Shown: positions 47,701-62,800, numbered from the stretch's first letter. The stretch: 64,000 nt of DNA from Begonia masoniana (GCA_022432975.1 CM039504.1:488196-552195); one strand, 5' to 3'. Numbers and translations: made by a program. Notes: generated from the letters alone by a model not told the origin.

Positions 47701-48331
47701 GTTTAGGTATAGAGTCCAAAAACATCTCTTTTGTTACCCAATTTGAAACATTTTCACGCCATTTGGCAATAATATGGTTCCGAATAAGGATGTAGTTAAC
47801 CTGTTCGATGCCCCCAATGACTGGAACTATCCCTGCGTCTATTTCCTCCTCTGTCAGGGAATCGGCCGGAAACCCAGCAGTCAAAGCAATCAAGGCCTCT
47901 GCAGTGGATTCTTTATTGATCGTGATAATCTCGTCAGCTATAGTTGGGGTGGGCATGGTCACATTGAGTGGCAAAGAACTCGTGTTTTCAGCGTTTCTGA
48001 TTGGAAGAGCTGCAACTGGTGCAGAAGATGAAGATCCAAGATCCTTACTACCGTTATAAATACTAGTAGAAAATAAATGAGGTTGAAAAGAAGCTGGACT
48101 TCGGTGAGTTCTGCCTCTTCTCCGCTTCTTGGGTACATGGAACGGAAAAAAAGAACTTGTACTGGGGTTAGGGTTAGTATTTTGAACTGGGATCGCCATT
48201 GTTGTTGATGATGGGTCAAGATTACGGCTATAATAAGGGTTAGAATTAAGGTTATCTTCGGGTATATAAAGAGTGAATGGAATAGGAGGGAAGGAAGGAA
48301 ACAACTCTGGACTATGGTTGGGAGAATTCAT
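44702..48331 (-). CDS. FLD: FLD, LSD1-like histone demethylase
   Basis: Five exons: 48331-46534, 46151-45393, 45307-45262, 45169-45057, 44775-44702; all phases fit, 2790 nt (929 aa). A Pro/Ser-rich N-terminus with the basic run KKRRRGR is followed by a SWIRM domain (about residues 145-235, NHIIAKWRENVSNWVTKEMF). Next is the FAD-binding fold VIVIGAGLAGLAAARQMMRF and the amine-oxidase domain split by the first intron, ending in LFFAGEATTRRYPATMHGAF. The tail has KTSTVKQKVIRRAKIV. FLD removes H3K4 methylation at FLC-type loci in the autonomous flowering pathway and is in the nucleus. The start at 48331 (MNSPNHSPEL) is the first ATG of the frame; the region before it lacks one. This copy is longer than remembered Arabidopsis FLD (844 aa), mainly in the termini. 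Confidence 0.94.
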
Positions 48332-50857
48332 TGTCTTCTGAAATGAGTACGGATCCCACAGGGAAGACAAGTGAGAGTAGAGAAGACAAAACTAGAGATT
48401 GGTTGACGGCGGAGAAAATCTAGTCCAGGCTAATACATTCTCGCTGCAATCTCAACGCTGTCGGTCCGGCCGGCAGTCCGTCGCGGCGCCAATCTGTTCA
48501 GTAATTTAGCTCTCTGTTTTTCCAACCTCTTTTCATGAGAACAAATAGCCGTCCGGGTTGATCGGGTCTCACTTAATGCCCGACCCATATTATAAAAATA
48601 AATGATAAAAATACCATTTTAATTTTTCATTTCATTCTTTATTATTTAAAACTGTAATATTATTTTCCTATTTCTCCTTCCGTTAACCCTCATTGTAAAC
48701 TCCGTCGACAATCTGTCAGTCTGTTCTTCCTCTGATCCCTATTTTTGCTTCCAGTTCTTCTCCCCGAAATCAGGAGGTTCATCCCCCCAGCATACTTGAT
48801 TTCCATTCGCTTGTTCTCAGTCCGATTACACCTCTTGTACCAGACTCGTTTCATCGATCCGGATCCGTCAATTTAAAGCTGCTTGAACTGGAAGAATGCA
48901 AATGGAAATTTAGATGCAGAAGCTGAGGATAAAGCCATTATATTAAAATGATTTTACTTCCGTCCCTCTCCGTCGACGACCCCGAGGGACTCACAGCCCC
49001 AGCTCTTGCCTTTATTTCCGACGACCTCGCCCAGAGAACCAGGTTCTTTGTCCACTTCTTGAACTTTTTAAATTAATTAAAGTGTAATCTTCAGCAATTG
49101 ATTCTACGAATGAGGAAGGGCTTTGTATTGGGTGGGTCATTTGCAGATTTTGAAATAAAAAACGATTGATTTGTAGAAGTTTGATGCTTTCCAGCTTGCC
49201 ATTTTTCCTACCCCCCAACCACCGCCTGTTTGGTTGCCGAGAAAGTTTGCAACTTAGGAAAAGAAAAAGAGTTATTTTATTTCTCTTAGTTTGACTAAGA
49301 AGTTGCACTTGAATTTCCTGATCGTGAAGAGAGAGAGAGGTAGCAGAGACCTCTATTTGAGGTGGGGGAAAGTAGAGAGAGAAAGTGAGGAGAGGAGTGT
49401 TGAGTGCTATGCTGCATCGAGAAACATCACCTGCAACGTTTTGGCGCGCTCCTCCCAAATGACAGTGGCTCCCCTGCCTAGTGCCTAGACCTCCTCTGCC
49501 TCCGCTGGTCCTCCTCCCCCTAAGAGAGAGACGAGTTGAAACAGAGTGAATCATGGAGTTTTTAAGGAGGCTTTTGAAGAACAAACGGAGGATTAACGGA
49601 GTTTACAGTGAGTGTTAACCGAGGGTGTTAGTTGACAAATTAAAAGTTTTAAGGTGAAAATATACTATTATTTCAATGGTCATAATATTATTTATTTAAT
49701 GGATACTCCGAAAATTGGATCCATTTACTTTCGGATGCTCCATATCCAATCCGAAACAAAAGAGCAATAAAAAATTTACTAAATTTTACTTTGTGGGAAG
49801 GCTTCAGTTCAGGTATGGTTCTGTAGAGACTTTTCTCCGCGGTTTTCTTGTTTCCTCGTCTTCTTCTATTCTCTGATTTTGTTTTCCATTGTTCTGCTTC
49901 TGCGCAAGTGCTTCGTTCCTCATTAAATGACGCTGTATGCTCATTTCATATGGATCCCTATCTCCCTCAGTTTCTCGTACCACCGCTTGTTGATTCATCA
50001 TCATTTACGTCTCATTCATATCCTAATTTGAAATATTTAGTTTCATTTTATGATTTTAGCTGCAAAATGCGATAATTTGTCATTGACCGTAGTTTTTCAG
50101 TAGCTATTCGTATTTGCATAATGTTTTTGCTGTTCCTCTAGCTGGATCTGGAGGTTTTTTTCTCCTGTTTATGGAGCTTCTATCTTTCCGATGAGAGAAC
50201 GGAAAGTAAAATAAATGAGGAGAAAGATAGACAGTAATCTTTCTATTTTTAAGTTGCCTGCTGCCTTTGTACAAGGAATATATTGAATTAAATTAAAAAT
50301 TCGCCTCACAGTGAAACATCAATATATGCACTCACTGTTTCCTTTTTAATCTTTATGAGGAGCATTGATAATCAATTTTTTTTCACTTGTTCTAAATGGA
50401 ATCGATTTGTGTTTGTTTTTCAATTGGATCATAATTGTGATGTTCCCTCATCAATACACAAAAGATGGAAAATAAATTTCGTATTATGGATTTCAAAGAT
50501 GTATTTTTACTTGTAAATATATGGTTCAAATCCAATTGAAGTTCAAAGTCCGCATTTGATATACACTTTACTTCTGCAGCTAGTAATGGTTGTTCTATTT
50601 GGTAAGATTTACTTAATTGAATGTGGTGCTTGTACGTCTAAAATCTTGAATGCATGTGCTTTAGACAATTCATTCAACACCCCTCCTGAATGTAAATGTT
50701 AGTCTTTCACTGTAAGAAGATGAAAAACCTAAATTATGCCTTCTTTTAGTTGAATTGTTTTATAATGGCATGCTCTCTTTCAGCCTGAATCAAGGTATTT
50801 TGGGATGATTTTTTCCCCATCAGTTGCTTTCGAATATTCGTTGGCAAATCTTTTCAG
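48332..50857. other. Divergent region between FLD and SEC8
   Basis: 2.5 kb between the two start codons. It should include the FLD promoter and a non-coding first exon plus intron of SEC8. There is GA-rich DNA near 49327-49395. Small open frames on both strands show no family signature. Confidence 0.5.
48948..49076 (+). other. Short open frame upstream of SEC8
   Basis: ATG at 48948 reads MILLPSLSVDDPEGLTAPAL and ISDDLAQRTRFFVHFLNF, about 42 residues, then stops. The first 34 residues look compositionally like real coding DNA, and AACCAG|GTTCTT near 49041 could be a donor. It might be an upstream ORF, a first exon of a lost gene, or chance. Confidence 0.25.
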
Positions 50858-53800
50858 ATGGGATTTTTTGAAGGATTGCCTGTGTCTCCAGAGAAATCTG
50901 TAAGCTTTTCTTCAGTTCAGAAGTTCAACTTCTTATTTTTATTTTAAATTGGAAACGTATTTTTGTTGGACTTCAAATTTGGATATCTAAATTTATAATT
51001 TTTCATGAATGGACAATTTTGTATTGGAATGCAATATATCTGGAAATCTGTATGCTATTTGATTTTTGAGTTGTAAATTTTATTCCATGCAGCCAAAGGA
51101 TATTATCGATACGAGTTACCTTGGTACTATTTTATCATGTTAGTTGATATTAACACATATGGTGAACTATTCAAAGAAGTCCCAGAAAGAAGGGATATGT
51201 TACGATAAAATGTCAAAACGTTACTACCTTCTAACTTTAATTTCCTTACACTGAATATATCTTCCTTCCAAAAGAAACATATAGAATTGTACAGGGAAAA
51301 TCAGAACCTGGTGACCATGGTACAACCACAATCGTTGCAGCGCACACCACTATTATACTAAGAACTAGGAAATAGACACATGGCTTTATAGTTAGGATTA
51401 GGGAAAAGTAAATACAAATATATAAAAGCAAAGAAAAATGCTTAGTGCTAATAGGAGCATCAGGGAATGCTACATCATATTTGCTGCCATTAATATTATT
51501 GTAGGCCGATGCCTTTCATATTGTCACATTGCGCAACATTTTTATCTGATTTCTGCGCATTATAATTTTTTATATAAGTTTCCATATATTTCCATCTAAT
51601 AATATGAGTTCAAATTGGTATCTAACGTACATTGTGAATATATTTTTGTGGTGATATTTTGAATGTAGTATCTAAGAGAAGAACTTTCAAGGATAGATGA
51701 GAGCTGGGCCGCTGCACGTTTTGATTCACTGCCCCACGTTGTTCATATCTTGACTTCAAAAGATCGTGAAGGGGACGTACAAATTTTGAAGGAACAAAGT
51801 GATGTCATTGAAGAAGTTGTAGATGAAGTAGTTCATGCTTATCACAGTGGCTTCAATAGGGCAATTCAAAACTATTCGCAGGTTTGTTATATTATCTGTT
51901 TCCTCCTTTTACACTGTCATTATCTAGTCTGGTGGAAATAGAGTAGAACCACTCCAAAGATCCTCTATTTTATATTTTCTTCTATATTTTAAGGGTAATA
52001 CATTTTTTATGTTTTCATATTGATATTAGTCCATGAGCTATGTAGAATCTTTAAACATTTTTTTAGAACATCCTGGCCTCTTACTCTCTGATAACGCGGG
52101 CAAAAATATTATTGATTCCCATGTGGTCCGTATTGTTTTCAAATTAACTGAATTTCATGGCAGAAGTGGGAATTGTGTACAGTTTTTTTCCTCAAGTATC
52201 TCTGCTTCTGGGATTTTTAAATTCAAATATACTTATTTTTTTCTAATGAAAATATAGACTGATAAAGAGCACTTACCATAATTATGAGGTTTATATATGA
52301 CATCATCAAAAGTTATATATTACCTATATTATGATTACTCCAGTCAACATTATGATTTGTTTGAGGTGCATTCATTTCATATGTTCCGATGCTAAATTGG
52401 GCCATGAATTTTCTTTTCCTTTTTGATTATTTTCATTTTCTTTTTTCATATTCTTTTGATTGTTTGTTCTTATTGGGTAAAGGTTGTGTGTTTTTTTCAG
52501 ATCTTACGACTGTTCAGCGAATCTACAGAACAAATTTCGGTCTTAAAAGTTGATTTGGCTGAGGCAAAAAAGCGCCTGAGTGTCCGCAATAAGCAATTGC
52601 ATCAGCTGTGGTATCGTTCTGTTACATTACGCCATATTATCTCTCTCCTAGATCAAATTGAGGGCATAGCTAAGGTTGGTTTGAATCCTCTCTGCCTTTT
52701 TGATATAATGAGGTCTATCAACATCATTAAATGAATTGTTTCCGGCCAACCTTCTCATTGTCATTTATTCTGTTTTAATTAAATGAATTGTTAATTACAA
52801 AGACATATGTTAATTACCACTAATCGTATTTGGTTAAGTTGTTGGGTTAAAATTAAGTTAATAATTATGTCATTTATTATTACTCATTGTGTTTAGGCCT
52901 AATTTTAAAGGTCCTTACACTTAGATACTTCCAATTTCTATCGAAGTTAAATTGATGAGATTCATTTACTAATTTAGTTTGATACCTTGTCAAAGTATCA
53001 TTGCCTAAGTTTTTAGGTTGATATTTATTCAATCATCTATAACATTTGTTGATTCTCACATGACATTCCTAAATTTGCAGTTATATTGCATTTTGATGTT
53101 TTTTGTTGACAAGAACTAAAGAGCTTCTGAATTTATCTTAGTACTGTTTTTTTACCTCTTACTTAATTTTTTGATTGGTTGAATATTAACTGCTCTGCCA
53201 CCAATATTATTAATGTATATTACCTTTCACATCAAATGGGCCTCAGGTTCCGGGTAGAATTGACAAGCTCATTGAAGACAAGCAGCTATATGCAGCAGTT
53301 CAACTTCATGTTCAATCAACCTTGATGCTTGAACGAGAAGGAATCCAAACAGTAATGCTTTTCTTTCTTATTTGTCATCCTCCACCATAATGTCACATGG
53401 AGTTCTTATACTTTTGAGACATGACTTCTTTTTTGAGCGAGAGAGTGTTTGAAACTTCTTTAAGTGGTTCTTCAGTTTGACGTGATCTGTTGCTAATGAA
53501 ACTGCTCTAGAGGTTGGAGAATAATTTTGTCACTGATCCATGGCATGATGTACACCTACCCAGGTTGGTGCTCTCCAGGATGTCAGATCAGAGTTGACAA
53601 AGTTGAAGGGTGTTATTTTTTTTAAAATTCTAGAGGATTTGCATGCACATCTTTACAACAAAGGTGAATACAGGTATTATGTTTTCGTTGAACTTTTCTT
53701 TTCATTTCTTGGGTTATTGCTCTTTGTGTCATGTAATTAGTTAACGAACTTTACACACTCAGTTATTATTTGGTTCAGTTCATGAATTCTCTGTAATACT

Positions 53801-56800
53801 GAATGCAGTTCCTTGTAATTCTTCGAGGATGTGTGATTTAAATGGTATACACTTTGAGGGCCCATTAAGTAGACAGATAGAAATACATTTGGTTTAAAAA
53901 ATAGACAGCAACAAATATTAAATCACCGGAAGAGATCCCAATGTGGGTTTGTCATGCTGACTAGTATTTCAATATCAACTGGTTAACAAAGATGGAAAAA
54001 TTGGAGGCGACAATGGTATGCTTAGAAGGAGCGGTCTGTCGTGGTTCCAATGGGAGAATAGGACTTGGCCATTCCAATCTTGACTTGAGTTCAAAATGAA
54101 ATTGTTGGAGAGATTTAGCCATTCGGGTGATGGGACCGGTTGTGACCACTTGCTGACCTTGCAACAAGATGGGGTACTGTTGAAGAGTACCGAACTCAGT
54201 TTGAGTCGATGATCTCAAAATTGATGGGTATTCTGGAGGAAGTATTATTCAGTGTTTTCTTTAACGGATTGAAAAATGAAATAAAAAAAGACATGCGACC
54301 GATGAGGCTTGCTGCTTTGCATGATTTGATGATGGATTCTGCGCAGGTAGTGGAAGATAGAAACGCATTAATGAAACCCAAAAAATTGGGTGTCAATCGG
54401 ATTGGGGTAAGACAGAATTGGGTCTGTTTTCAGCAAACAAAAACCCACAGAGTGATTACCAGGCTATGCAAACAGTGGCTAAGAATAACAAAATTCCTAG
54501 AAAAAGATAGCCAGAGGCAGAAATGAGGGTGAGAAGGGAAAAGGGTCTCTATTTTAGATGCGATTAGAAATTTTAAGTTGGGCATTAATGCAAGAAAGGC
54601 ATGTTACAGGTTTTGATGTTACAAGATGAGAGGGATGATGTAAAGGGAAAAGAAAATTTTGAATTACCAGCAATGGAGGAGATTGAGGAAGTGAATGATT
54701 CGATAGAATTATCTTTAAATTCAGTGATTGGGTTAACCACTCTACATACTACGCAGCTGATGGGGAGCATAAAACAAAGGCAGGTCATTGTTTTAATAGA
54801 TTGTGGGGCTACCCACAATTTTATTTCCAATCAATTGGTGGAAGAATTACAATTGTCAGTTTTGCCATCGACCAGCTATGGAATACAACTAGGAAATTTA
54901 GAATCTATTCAAGAGAGTGGGTGTGTAAAAATGTGTTATTGGTTTTACCCAAGGTGGAGATATTGGAAGAATTTTTGCTAATTGAATTGGGCAGTTTGGA
55001 GGTCATATTAGGAATGCAAAGGTTGGAAGCAATGGGTGAAATATATGTTAAGTGGAAGCTGTTAACTATGAAGTGTAAGTTGGGAGGAAAAACAGTGCAT
55101 ATAAGAGGGGATCCGAGTTTTGGAAGAACTAAAGTTTCTTTGAAAGCTATGATGAGAAGAATAAAAAAAGAAAAACAAGGCTTGTTTGTAGAACTTGAGA
55201 GTTTGGAGAGTACTCTGAGTGATCTTGAAGATACGATTTCAGAAGTGATGGATGAATTACTTAAGCCTTGACCATGTGATGAACATACATGCCTAATGGA
55301 TTACCACCCATCTGAGAGCATGACCATACGATAATCTTGAAGGAACTTCTCCAATAAAATGTAAGGTCATATCGGTATCCGGTAGTTCAAAAAGATTAGA
55401 TCGAGAACCTAGTGAAAGAGATGTTGCAAGCGGGAATTTTACGGTTGGACACGCCAGCTAGTTTGGCTGTGTCTGCGATAGACACCCTACTGCGGGAGAG
55501 AGATGCTATCTTGGAATTGTTGAAATTCAATTTAGGACGAGCTCAAGTCCAAATGCCAGTTACAACAAACAAAAAACGGAGAAATGTTGAGTTTCGAAAG
55601 GGTGATTTTGTTTAGCTGAAAATTCAACCTTACAGTCAGAAGATCCTTGCTTGGCAATTACATGTCAAACAGTGACAGCAGTTTATGGTCCATTCATTTA
55701 GAAAGAATTGGAAGGTAGCTTATCGGTTCATGTTACCGGACACCACCCTACTTCATCTTGTCTTTCCTATGTCTCTATTAAAGAAAGTGAGGGGTGAAGT
55801 CACTAGTTTTACTTCTCTTCCTTAAGTTGGTTGGATGATATAGATTGACAGATTCAACCAGAAGTCTTGCTGGAGGTTAGGCGGCATCAAGTTGATTCTC
55901 ACAAGACATATGTTCTGGTTAAACAGAAGTAGGTGGTGGAAAAAAGAGGAGTTTTGGCTAAGCTAGCTTCATACTTTTGTTTGTCTTTTTGTGAAGTTGA
56001 GTATTTTTTTTATAGCTTTCTTCATTACATCTACACTTTGTATATTATTACAACTTACTTTACTGATGAAAAATAAAATTTCATTGTATGTTAAAGATTG
56101 ACTCCCTCCTATATAGAGACTGATAAAAATGATAAATTATACATTTTGTATGATAATACAAATTTTACTTAGCTCTTAAAAGAGATCAACAAAGATGAAA
56201 CCATATCTAGCTTCTCATTATAAAGAATAACTCTATTACTTGTGTTCCAGATGTAACAAAAAATACAATAAGGCACCAAACCACAATCCTTTTTTTGTTG
56301 ACCCCCCACGCCTTCAATCCGTCGTAAGATTCCTCAGTTATTAATCTCATTAACTAAGCTTTTATCCCAACCAAAAAGGGTTCTGGTACCTCCTTTCCTC
56401 CAAGTTTATCTATGTTAGAACCTTGTATTATGGTTTTCAGTACCTCCTTTCGTATTATTCTTTTATATTTTTTCTTTTTTCCATTTGATTATAATATCTT
56501 CTGCCTATCCAGAAGTATATAGAGATTCAAGTACTAAATTATTTGTTCTATTCTATCTGTGATTTATCTCATGAAAAATGTGTTTCATGCAGCTTTGCAG
56601 CCTCAAGCATGCGTGAAAATGATGATGAAGTATCAACTTCTGCTGCTGTGGCATTATCACTAAACAGCTCTCAATCACTGTCTCGAAGAACGAGGTCACT
56701 GAAAGGGGATAATCAGTTTGTTGTTCATGCAGATGGATCATATAGACCAAGTTCTATTGATGGCGGGTAAGTATTGACATAATCATGTTCTGTGTTAACT

Positions 56801-59800
56801 GTTCTTTCCTTTTGTTTACTCTTACTGAATTTAGAAAGTCTCTTAGAATCTCCAACCGCTCAAAACTCCAAGAAAAATTGATCCCAATCCAAGCCTACCT
56901 CAGTCCTCTCACGAGTTTGATGGGTCATTACTCCTTAATATTAAGCATAGTTTTGTGTGGTCTTTTTCCTTATGCCTTGGATTCAAGTTGATCCCAAAGT
57001 TTCATACCTTTTGGTTATAAGTGCAGTATTCTCTGCCAATATTAACATATAGTTCTGATTTATATAAAACATGTTGACGTAGTGACTCTTTTTTTCCTTG
57101 ATTTAGTGATATGAGGTATCTAATTGTTAGTTCTTCACGTTGATGGTTTTCATAGTATTTTATCTATTTTCTTGTTCTTGCATTAGTTGTGTTGAGGGTG
57201 TATATGCAGAACTGTTTTTCAAGTCTTGATTACAAACTTCAATATTCAAAATTATTTGTGATGTTCGAAAGGTTCGACTAATCGAGGTTCCTTTGACTTC
57301 CCTGCTTCTAGTTTTTGACCTTTTTAGTTTAAGTAAATGTTGATCCAAATAGTGAAAGAAATAAATGAATTCCAAAAATCTTCAGTAAATCCGAAGAAAG
57401 TTTTCCTATACTTTCGTCTACATTTTCAATTTTGAATGTGCTGATAAGAAATAGGAGGTTCTTTCAGATCTTCGTTTGACGGCCATGATGAGGAAAGGGT
57501 GATGGAACTAAACAATGAAATTACATCAGATGGAAATTCGGCATCAGCCAGGAGTAACAGTGGAGATGGCATTCTAAAGGATACTAAAATGATAGCTTGT
57601 CATATGCCAACATGGTTGTCAAATTCCACCCCAGACGAGTTTCTTGTGGGAATTTTGAACTTTAGATTTTTACTTTATATGGATCATGACATTCTATTTA
57701 TCATTTTTGTTAAGGTGGTTTGGTTTGTTTTCAAATGTAGGAAACAATAAAAAAGAGTGATGCTTCTCTGAGTGTCAAATATTTGCACACCATGGTTGAG
57801 TGCCTTTTCATGCTTGGAAAAGTTGCAGCTGCTGGTGCTATTATATGGTTTGTTGTCTGCTAATATGTTTTCATTTTGTATTCATAAATTAATACTTTTA
57901 TTTTTTTGATGAGAAACACTTTGTGTTTGATTATCATTATTCTCAAAAGTTTATTTTAAATTTTAAATTAGTTAACCATTTTAATTATTTTTTATTATTA
58001 CCTCTGGGCTGCAAGCCTAATTCTAATGCTCCTTGCATTTTGTTAATTTTACATGTTCTATGAATATGAGAAAAGCTTAAATTAAGGTGCTAAAAAAAAT
58101 CTCACATTATTGATTTATGTTTTCTGATTGAGGTTGGTGCATCAAATTTCTCTTTAGATATATCAAAAATTTGAAGCAAGCTGCAGAAAATCTTTGTTAA
58201 CTATGTTTAGACTAGATAGTGTTGATGGTAAAAGGTAGAAACTTTTTCATGGATTCAGGTGTAATTGTTTTGAAGTTTATATTGAAAATTTACTAGTTTG
58301 ATTTTGCTCCAAACAGCCAAAGATTGCGACCAACGATCCACGAGGTTATAACTTCAAAAATCAAGGCTTATGTGCATCAAGTAAATTCTTCGAGGCCTGG
58401 ATATCGTCAGGCTGACCACACAGCTGCTGGACTACTTATCATGAAGGAGCAAATGGAAAATTATCAATTTCTGAAACAGAAACGACAGAATGGTACATCA
58501 TCTATTGGCACGCTGCTGGCTGTAAGCCCTGTTTCGCCAGTGATGGCTCCTGCAGGAAAAGCACAAGCTTCTGCAAAAGAGCTGCTTGGTTCAGTTTTGG
58601 ACTCTGTTGTTCGGATATTCGGTGAGACATAAAATTCTTCTATTTTTTTGTTCAATCTTATTATTTGAAATGTGTGTGATGATCACGCAGAGAATCATGT
58701 TATTGTTGGTGAGCTTTTGGAATCAAAATCTGCTAAGCAGCAGGACATGAAGATGTCAAATTCAATGGCTGTGGATGTAAATTGGAACCCGGACTCTGAA
58801 GCTTCTCAAGCTAATGGAGGTTATAGTATTGGCTTTGCGTTGACAGTTTTGCAGGTAACCAGCTCATAGCATTGAATATTAACACCTTCGCTTAAATTTA
58901 TCAGATTTTTTTTAACTTGCGAAAAATGTATTTATCAACATGTTTCCATCTTAAAGGAACTTAAAAATTCTTTATCCAAAACATTTCTTTAACTTTGTGT
59001 TGTAGAGTGAATGTCAACAACTTATTTGTGAGATTCTGCGTGCAACACCTGAAGCAGCGTCAGCAGATGCTGCTATGCAAACTGCTAGACTTGCCAGCAA
59101 GGTCCCTTCCAAAGAAAAGAGGTGATTACATTTAGTTTGACTCTTAGTGTGTGTTGTTTCAATTCATAATCTTGACTGAAAGGAGATACTTAACTCAGAT
59201 ATGCTCTCCCTTTTGCTTCCTGCTTATCAAGGAAGAGACAAAAAGGTCAAAAATGTGCTGGAGGAGCCAGCAGAGATGTTTGTGCAATGGTATCCGAGAT
59301 TAATATTTGTTAAGGATGGAGATGGAAATTACATTCCATCCAATTAGAAAAAAACCTAAAAGTAGGAAAATTCATTAAATGCTAAGTAGAGTGACGTGAA
59401 AATACACCAGAAAACATAGTAGTTCCACTGTACAAACTTTCCTTTTATCTAGTTTCTTCAGTTAAGCAAAGGGCTGCCGACCATTCTCAGCAAGGACCAA
59501 CAAATCTGAAGCCAATTCCTCACCTAATCCATAATCTTTTTAGGCGCGCTTTTAGTTTTGGTCGTTTAGATTGTTTTTTAACTAATTATATATGAAATTT
59601 CTACTTTATCTTTATTTCTTTTCTGTAATTACATTTTCTCCTTCTCAGTCTTTGTTTTGTAGAATGGTATACAATTATGCTTATTATTCATTGTCACAGG
59701 AATGTGGTAGAAGGTGGTCTTACATTTGCTTTTCGCTTCACAGATGTGAACATGTCTGTTTCTAACCAAGGCAAGTCAAGAGATGTCTTTGAGAAACTAA

Positions 59801-62800
59801 TATTTTGTTTCTAACATACATGATGTTTAACATAGAAAATTATTTCATTTTGGTGGTTATAATTTATCATTTTTCTCCTTATCTCAGTTTTCCTTGTACA
59901 TTCTGATCGTTTCTTATAAAAGATTATGTATGATTTTTCAAGGACAACTAAAGAATATCCAGTTTGAGGTTCGATGTTTCTTGTCATGGTCAATTCAGTT
60001 GCATTTTGACACTAAATTTGATAGGATGGAAATTACCTCGTCTTACACAACTAAAGAACTTATCATGTTAGATAAATTAGACTAACCTCTTGCCGTTCTT
60101 ATGTATTTCAAAATGGGAAAAGAAAAGAGGTAAGTAGATATTTTTAATAGACCCTAATTGGACACTAGATAATCTGGCACAAAATCGTCAAATTAGTAGT
60201 ATCTGTGTTTCTGGTTATGATGCTCCTTTTATGGTCCTAGCAAAGCAGAGTCTCGAATTGGAGCCTGTGCTTGCCCCATCTTCTCAACCTTTGAACGGAA
60301 TGCTTATCTTAAGGATGAAATCTGCATTTCTTGATTGCATTGCAAGCAGCAGCTTTCACCTGATAATTTTTTTTTCATTACAAACAAATAATTTACCGTA
60401 TTTTTTTGGCTGTTAGATCTTTCTTTTTTGATCTACCATGTTTTTTCTTTTACATTGGTTTTTGATACATCTAAAGCTTGATGATACCTTAGAACTTCAA
60501 CGGTCTTTGAAATGGGTGCATTTAAAATTGAAATGAGGATCAATGAACCTTGACTTCTTCTTTATGTAGACTTTTTTAGTCTTCTTTAACAATTCTTTCC
60601 AATATTTTTCAAATTAGGTAATCTCTGCATATATAATTATGGACCAGTTTTTTTTTAGTTTGTAAAGAAGATTTTTTTTTTTTTTTTTTGGGAAGCAAAT
60701 AGTAGTTTTTCCATGTGGAAGTTGTATTCAGGAAAATAAAGAAATGACTTGATTCAGATAGCAAGAGACATTTATTTTGCAATTAATTTTTACTTGCCTA
60801 TTTTACAGCAGTCATTATCTTTTGAGCAAGCTTTAATGCATAATTTCTTATATCTATTAACTGTAATGGGATAAATATGATTTTTCGTCAACGAAAATAT
60901 TCTTTAATATATTTATTCTCATCTTCTAATAGCTTTAATGCATAATTTCTTATATCTATTAACTGTAATGGGATAAATATAATTTTTCGTCAACGAAAAT
61001 ATTCTTTAATATATTTATTCTCATTTCTAATACTTCAAATTTTAGTTCTCCATGCTATGTGAAAATTTCAGTTCATGACTTTTGGTCTTCTTCTATTTAG
61101 GTGCTGATCTTATTCGCCAAGGGTGGAGTAAGAGGGGGCCTAATGTATTACAAGAAGGTTATGGATCTGCAGCTGTCTTGCCTGAGCAGGGCATGTACCT
61201 CGCTGCATCAATATATCGGCCAGTTCTCCAGGTTTTTTTTAAATTTTATTTACATGTCTGGAGAAAATAGGATTTGTTTATATTTCCATCCAAGGTACAT
61301 GGTACAATAAATAGGCTGTGATAATTACAGCGAGGAAGAAAATAATTATCTAAGGAATAAAATTCAAAGAATAAGAAAGAATGAATAATCGGAGCAATTA
61401 TGGGCTAGTATTAGATTAGGTTGATCTGAATATTCAGGAAATCTGTCATCCCTATTTTCATCAAAGGTACGTTGTACAATAAATAGAATGGATAATTACG
61501 GCTAAGAAGTAAAGAATTATCTAATAAATTGATGAATTTAAAAGAATGTATAATTAGGGTTACTAATGCCTTACTAAAATAGGTTGATATCAATATTCAA
61601 AAAATGAATTAGCTCATGATTTATGAATTTTTCTTGGAAGGAAAGATTTACTCTTCAGTGTTTCAATAACATGCAGACATTTAAATTGTATTCATTGTCT
61701 ATTTAGTCTGCTTTTTCTTATGTTTCTATCTTTTCCTGTAGTTCACAGATAAAGTCACTTTAATGCTTCCCAGAAAGTATTTGATGCTGGGGTAAGTTAA
61801 AAATATTAGCATTAATGTTTATGACTTGCTTATGGACAGAAAGTGACCTAATATGAACAGTATCATGTGAATTTTATCAAACTTTGATTTCAAAATCACA
61901 CAAATTTCTGGCAAATTAGGGGTTGATGCTGAAGTACTAGCTGGTTATTCACTTGAGTTTGGAAAGTTTTGTCAAGATATCTGTTTGTAATGCTCTCGTG
62001 TAATATTAGTTGTTTTGATGTTGCTTTTGCCACATATTATTCTTTTCATTATTGCTATTATCATAAAACTTTCCGTGGGATTCCTGTAATGGCGCTAAAC
62101 TTCCATAATATATTTTATTTAATCAAAGCAAAGATTTTGACTTGGCTGATGGAATTAGTATTCACGTTGACAATTTTATTTTATTTTCAAACTCTTAAAA
62201 CTGCAGGAATGATGGATTACTCGCTTTTGTGGAGAATTTTGTGAAAGACCATTTCTTGCCTACCATGTTTGTTGATTATCGAAAAAGTGTTCAGCAAGCC
62301 ATATCAAGCAAGTTCTGTTAACTATTAAACTGATTCACATCATCTTTTTGATTTGTTGATATGTTACGTTGAAGTGGTTAGTGGAAGACATCTATTAGGG
62401 ATGGTCATAACCATTATAATTGATGTTGAAAGCGATGAATTTTTTCCATTCTTATCTTCCTTGATCTTACCCGGAAGATAACAGAATTTGTACAGTAGTT
62501 ATGTACATTTATTGATTTTACAAGGGTTATACGATTCAAATAAAGATTTTCTGTCATCCTATATCGTGGCATAGTTATCTTAGAAGAATTGTAGATGCTA
62601 GTACAATCATGGATCTTCTAAATCTTTTTCTCCAGTTTCAATGGACATTTCTTGCCTTAAGCACTGATTCGGAAGATAAAAATCTTTAGTTTGCTCACTC
62701 CCTCTTCAAGTGTCTCCTGTTGGTTCCCTTTTTATGGTAAAAATCTGTCCTTTTTTATATAAGATAAGAGATATCTTTGGCATTAATTGAACCTTACAAT

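Noticed and set aside
50522..50536. Second tRNA-like B box GGTTCAAATCC
   Set aside because: The flanks cannot form an acceptor stem, and no A box lies at the right distance.
54209..54981. Independent genes within SEC8 intron 5
   Set aside because: The frames are fragments of gag and protease of a decayed gypsy element with frameshifts and stops.
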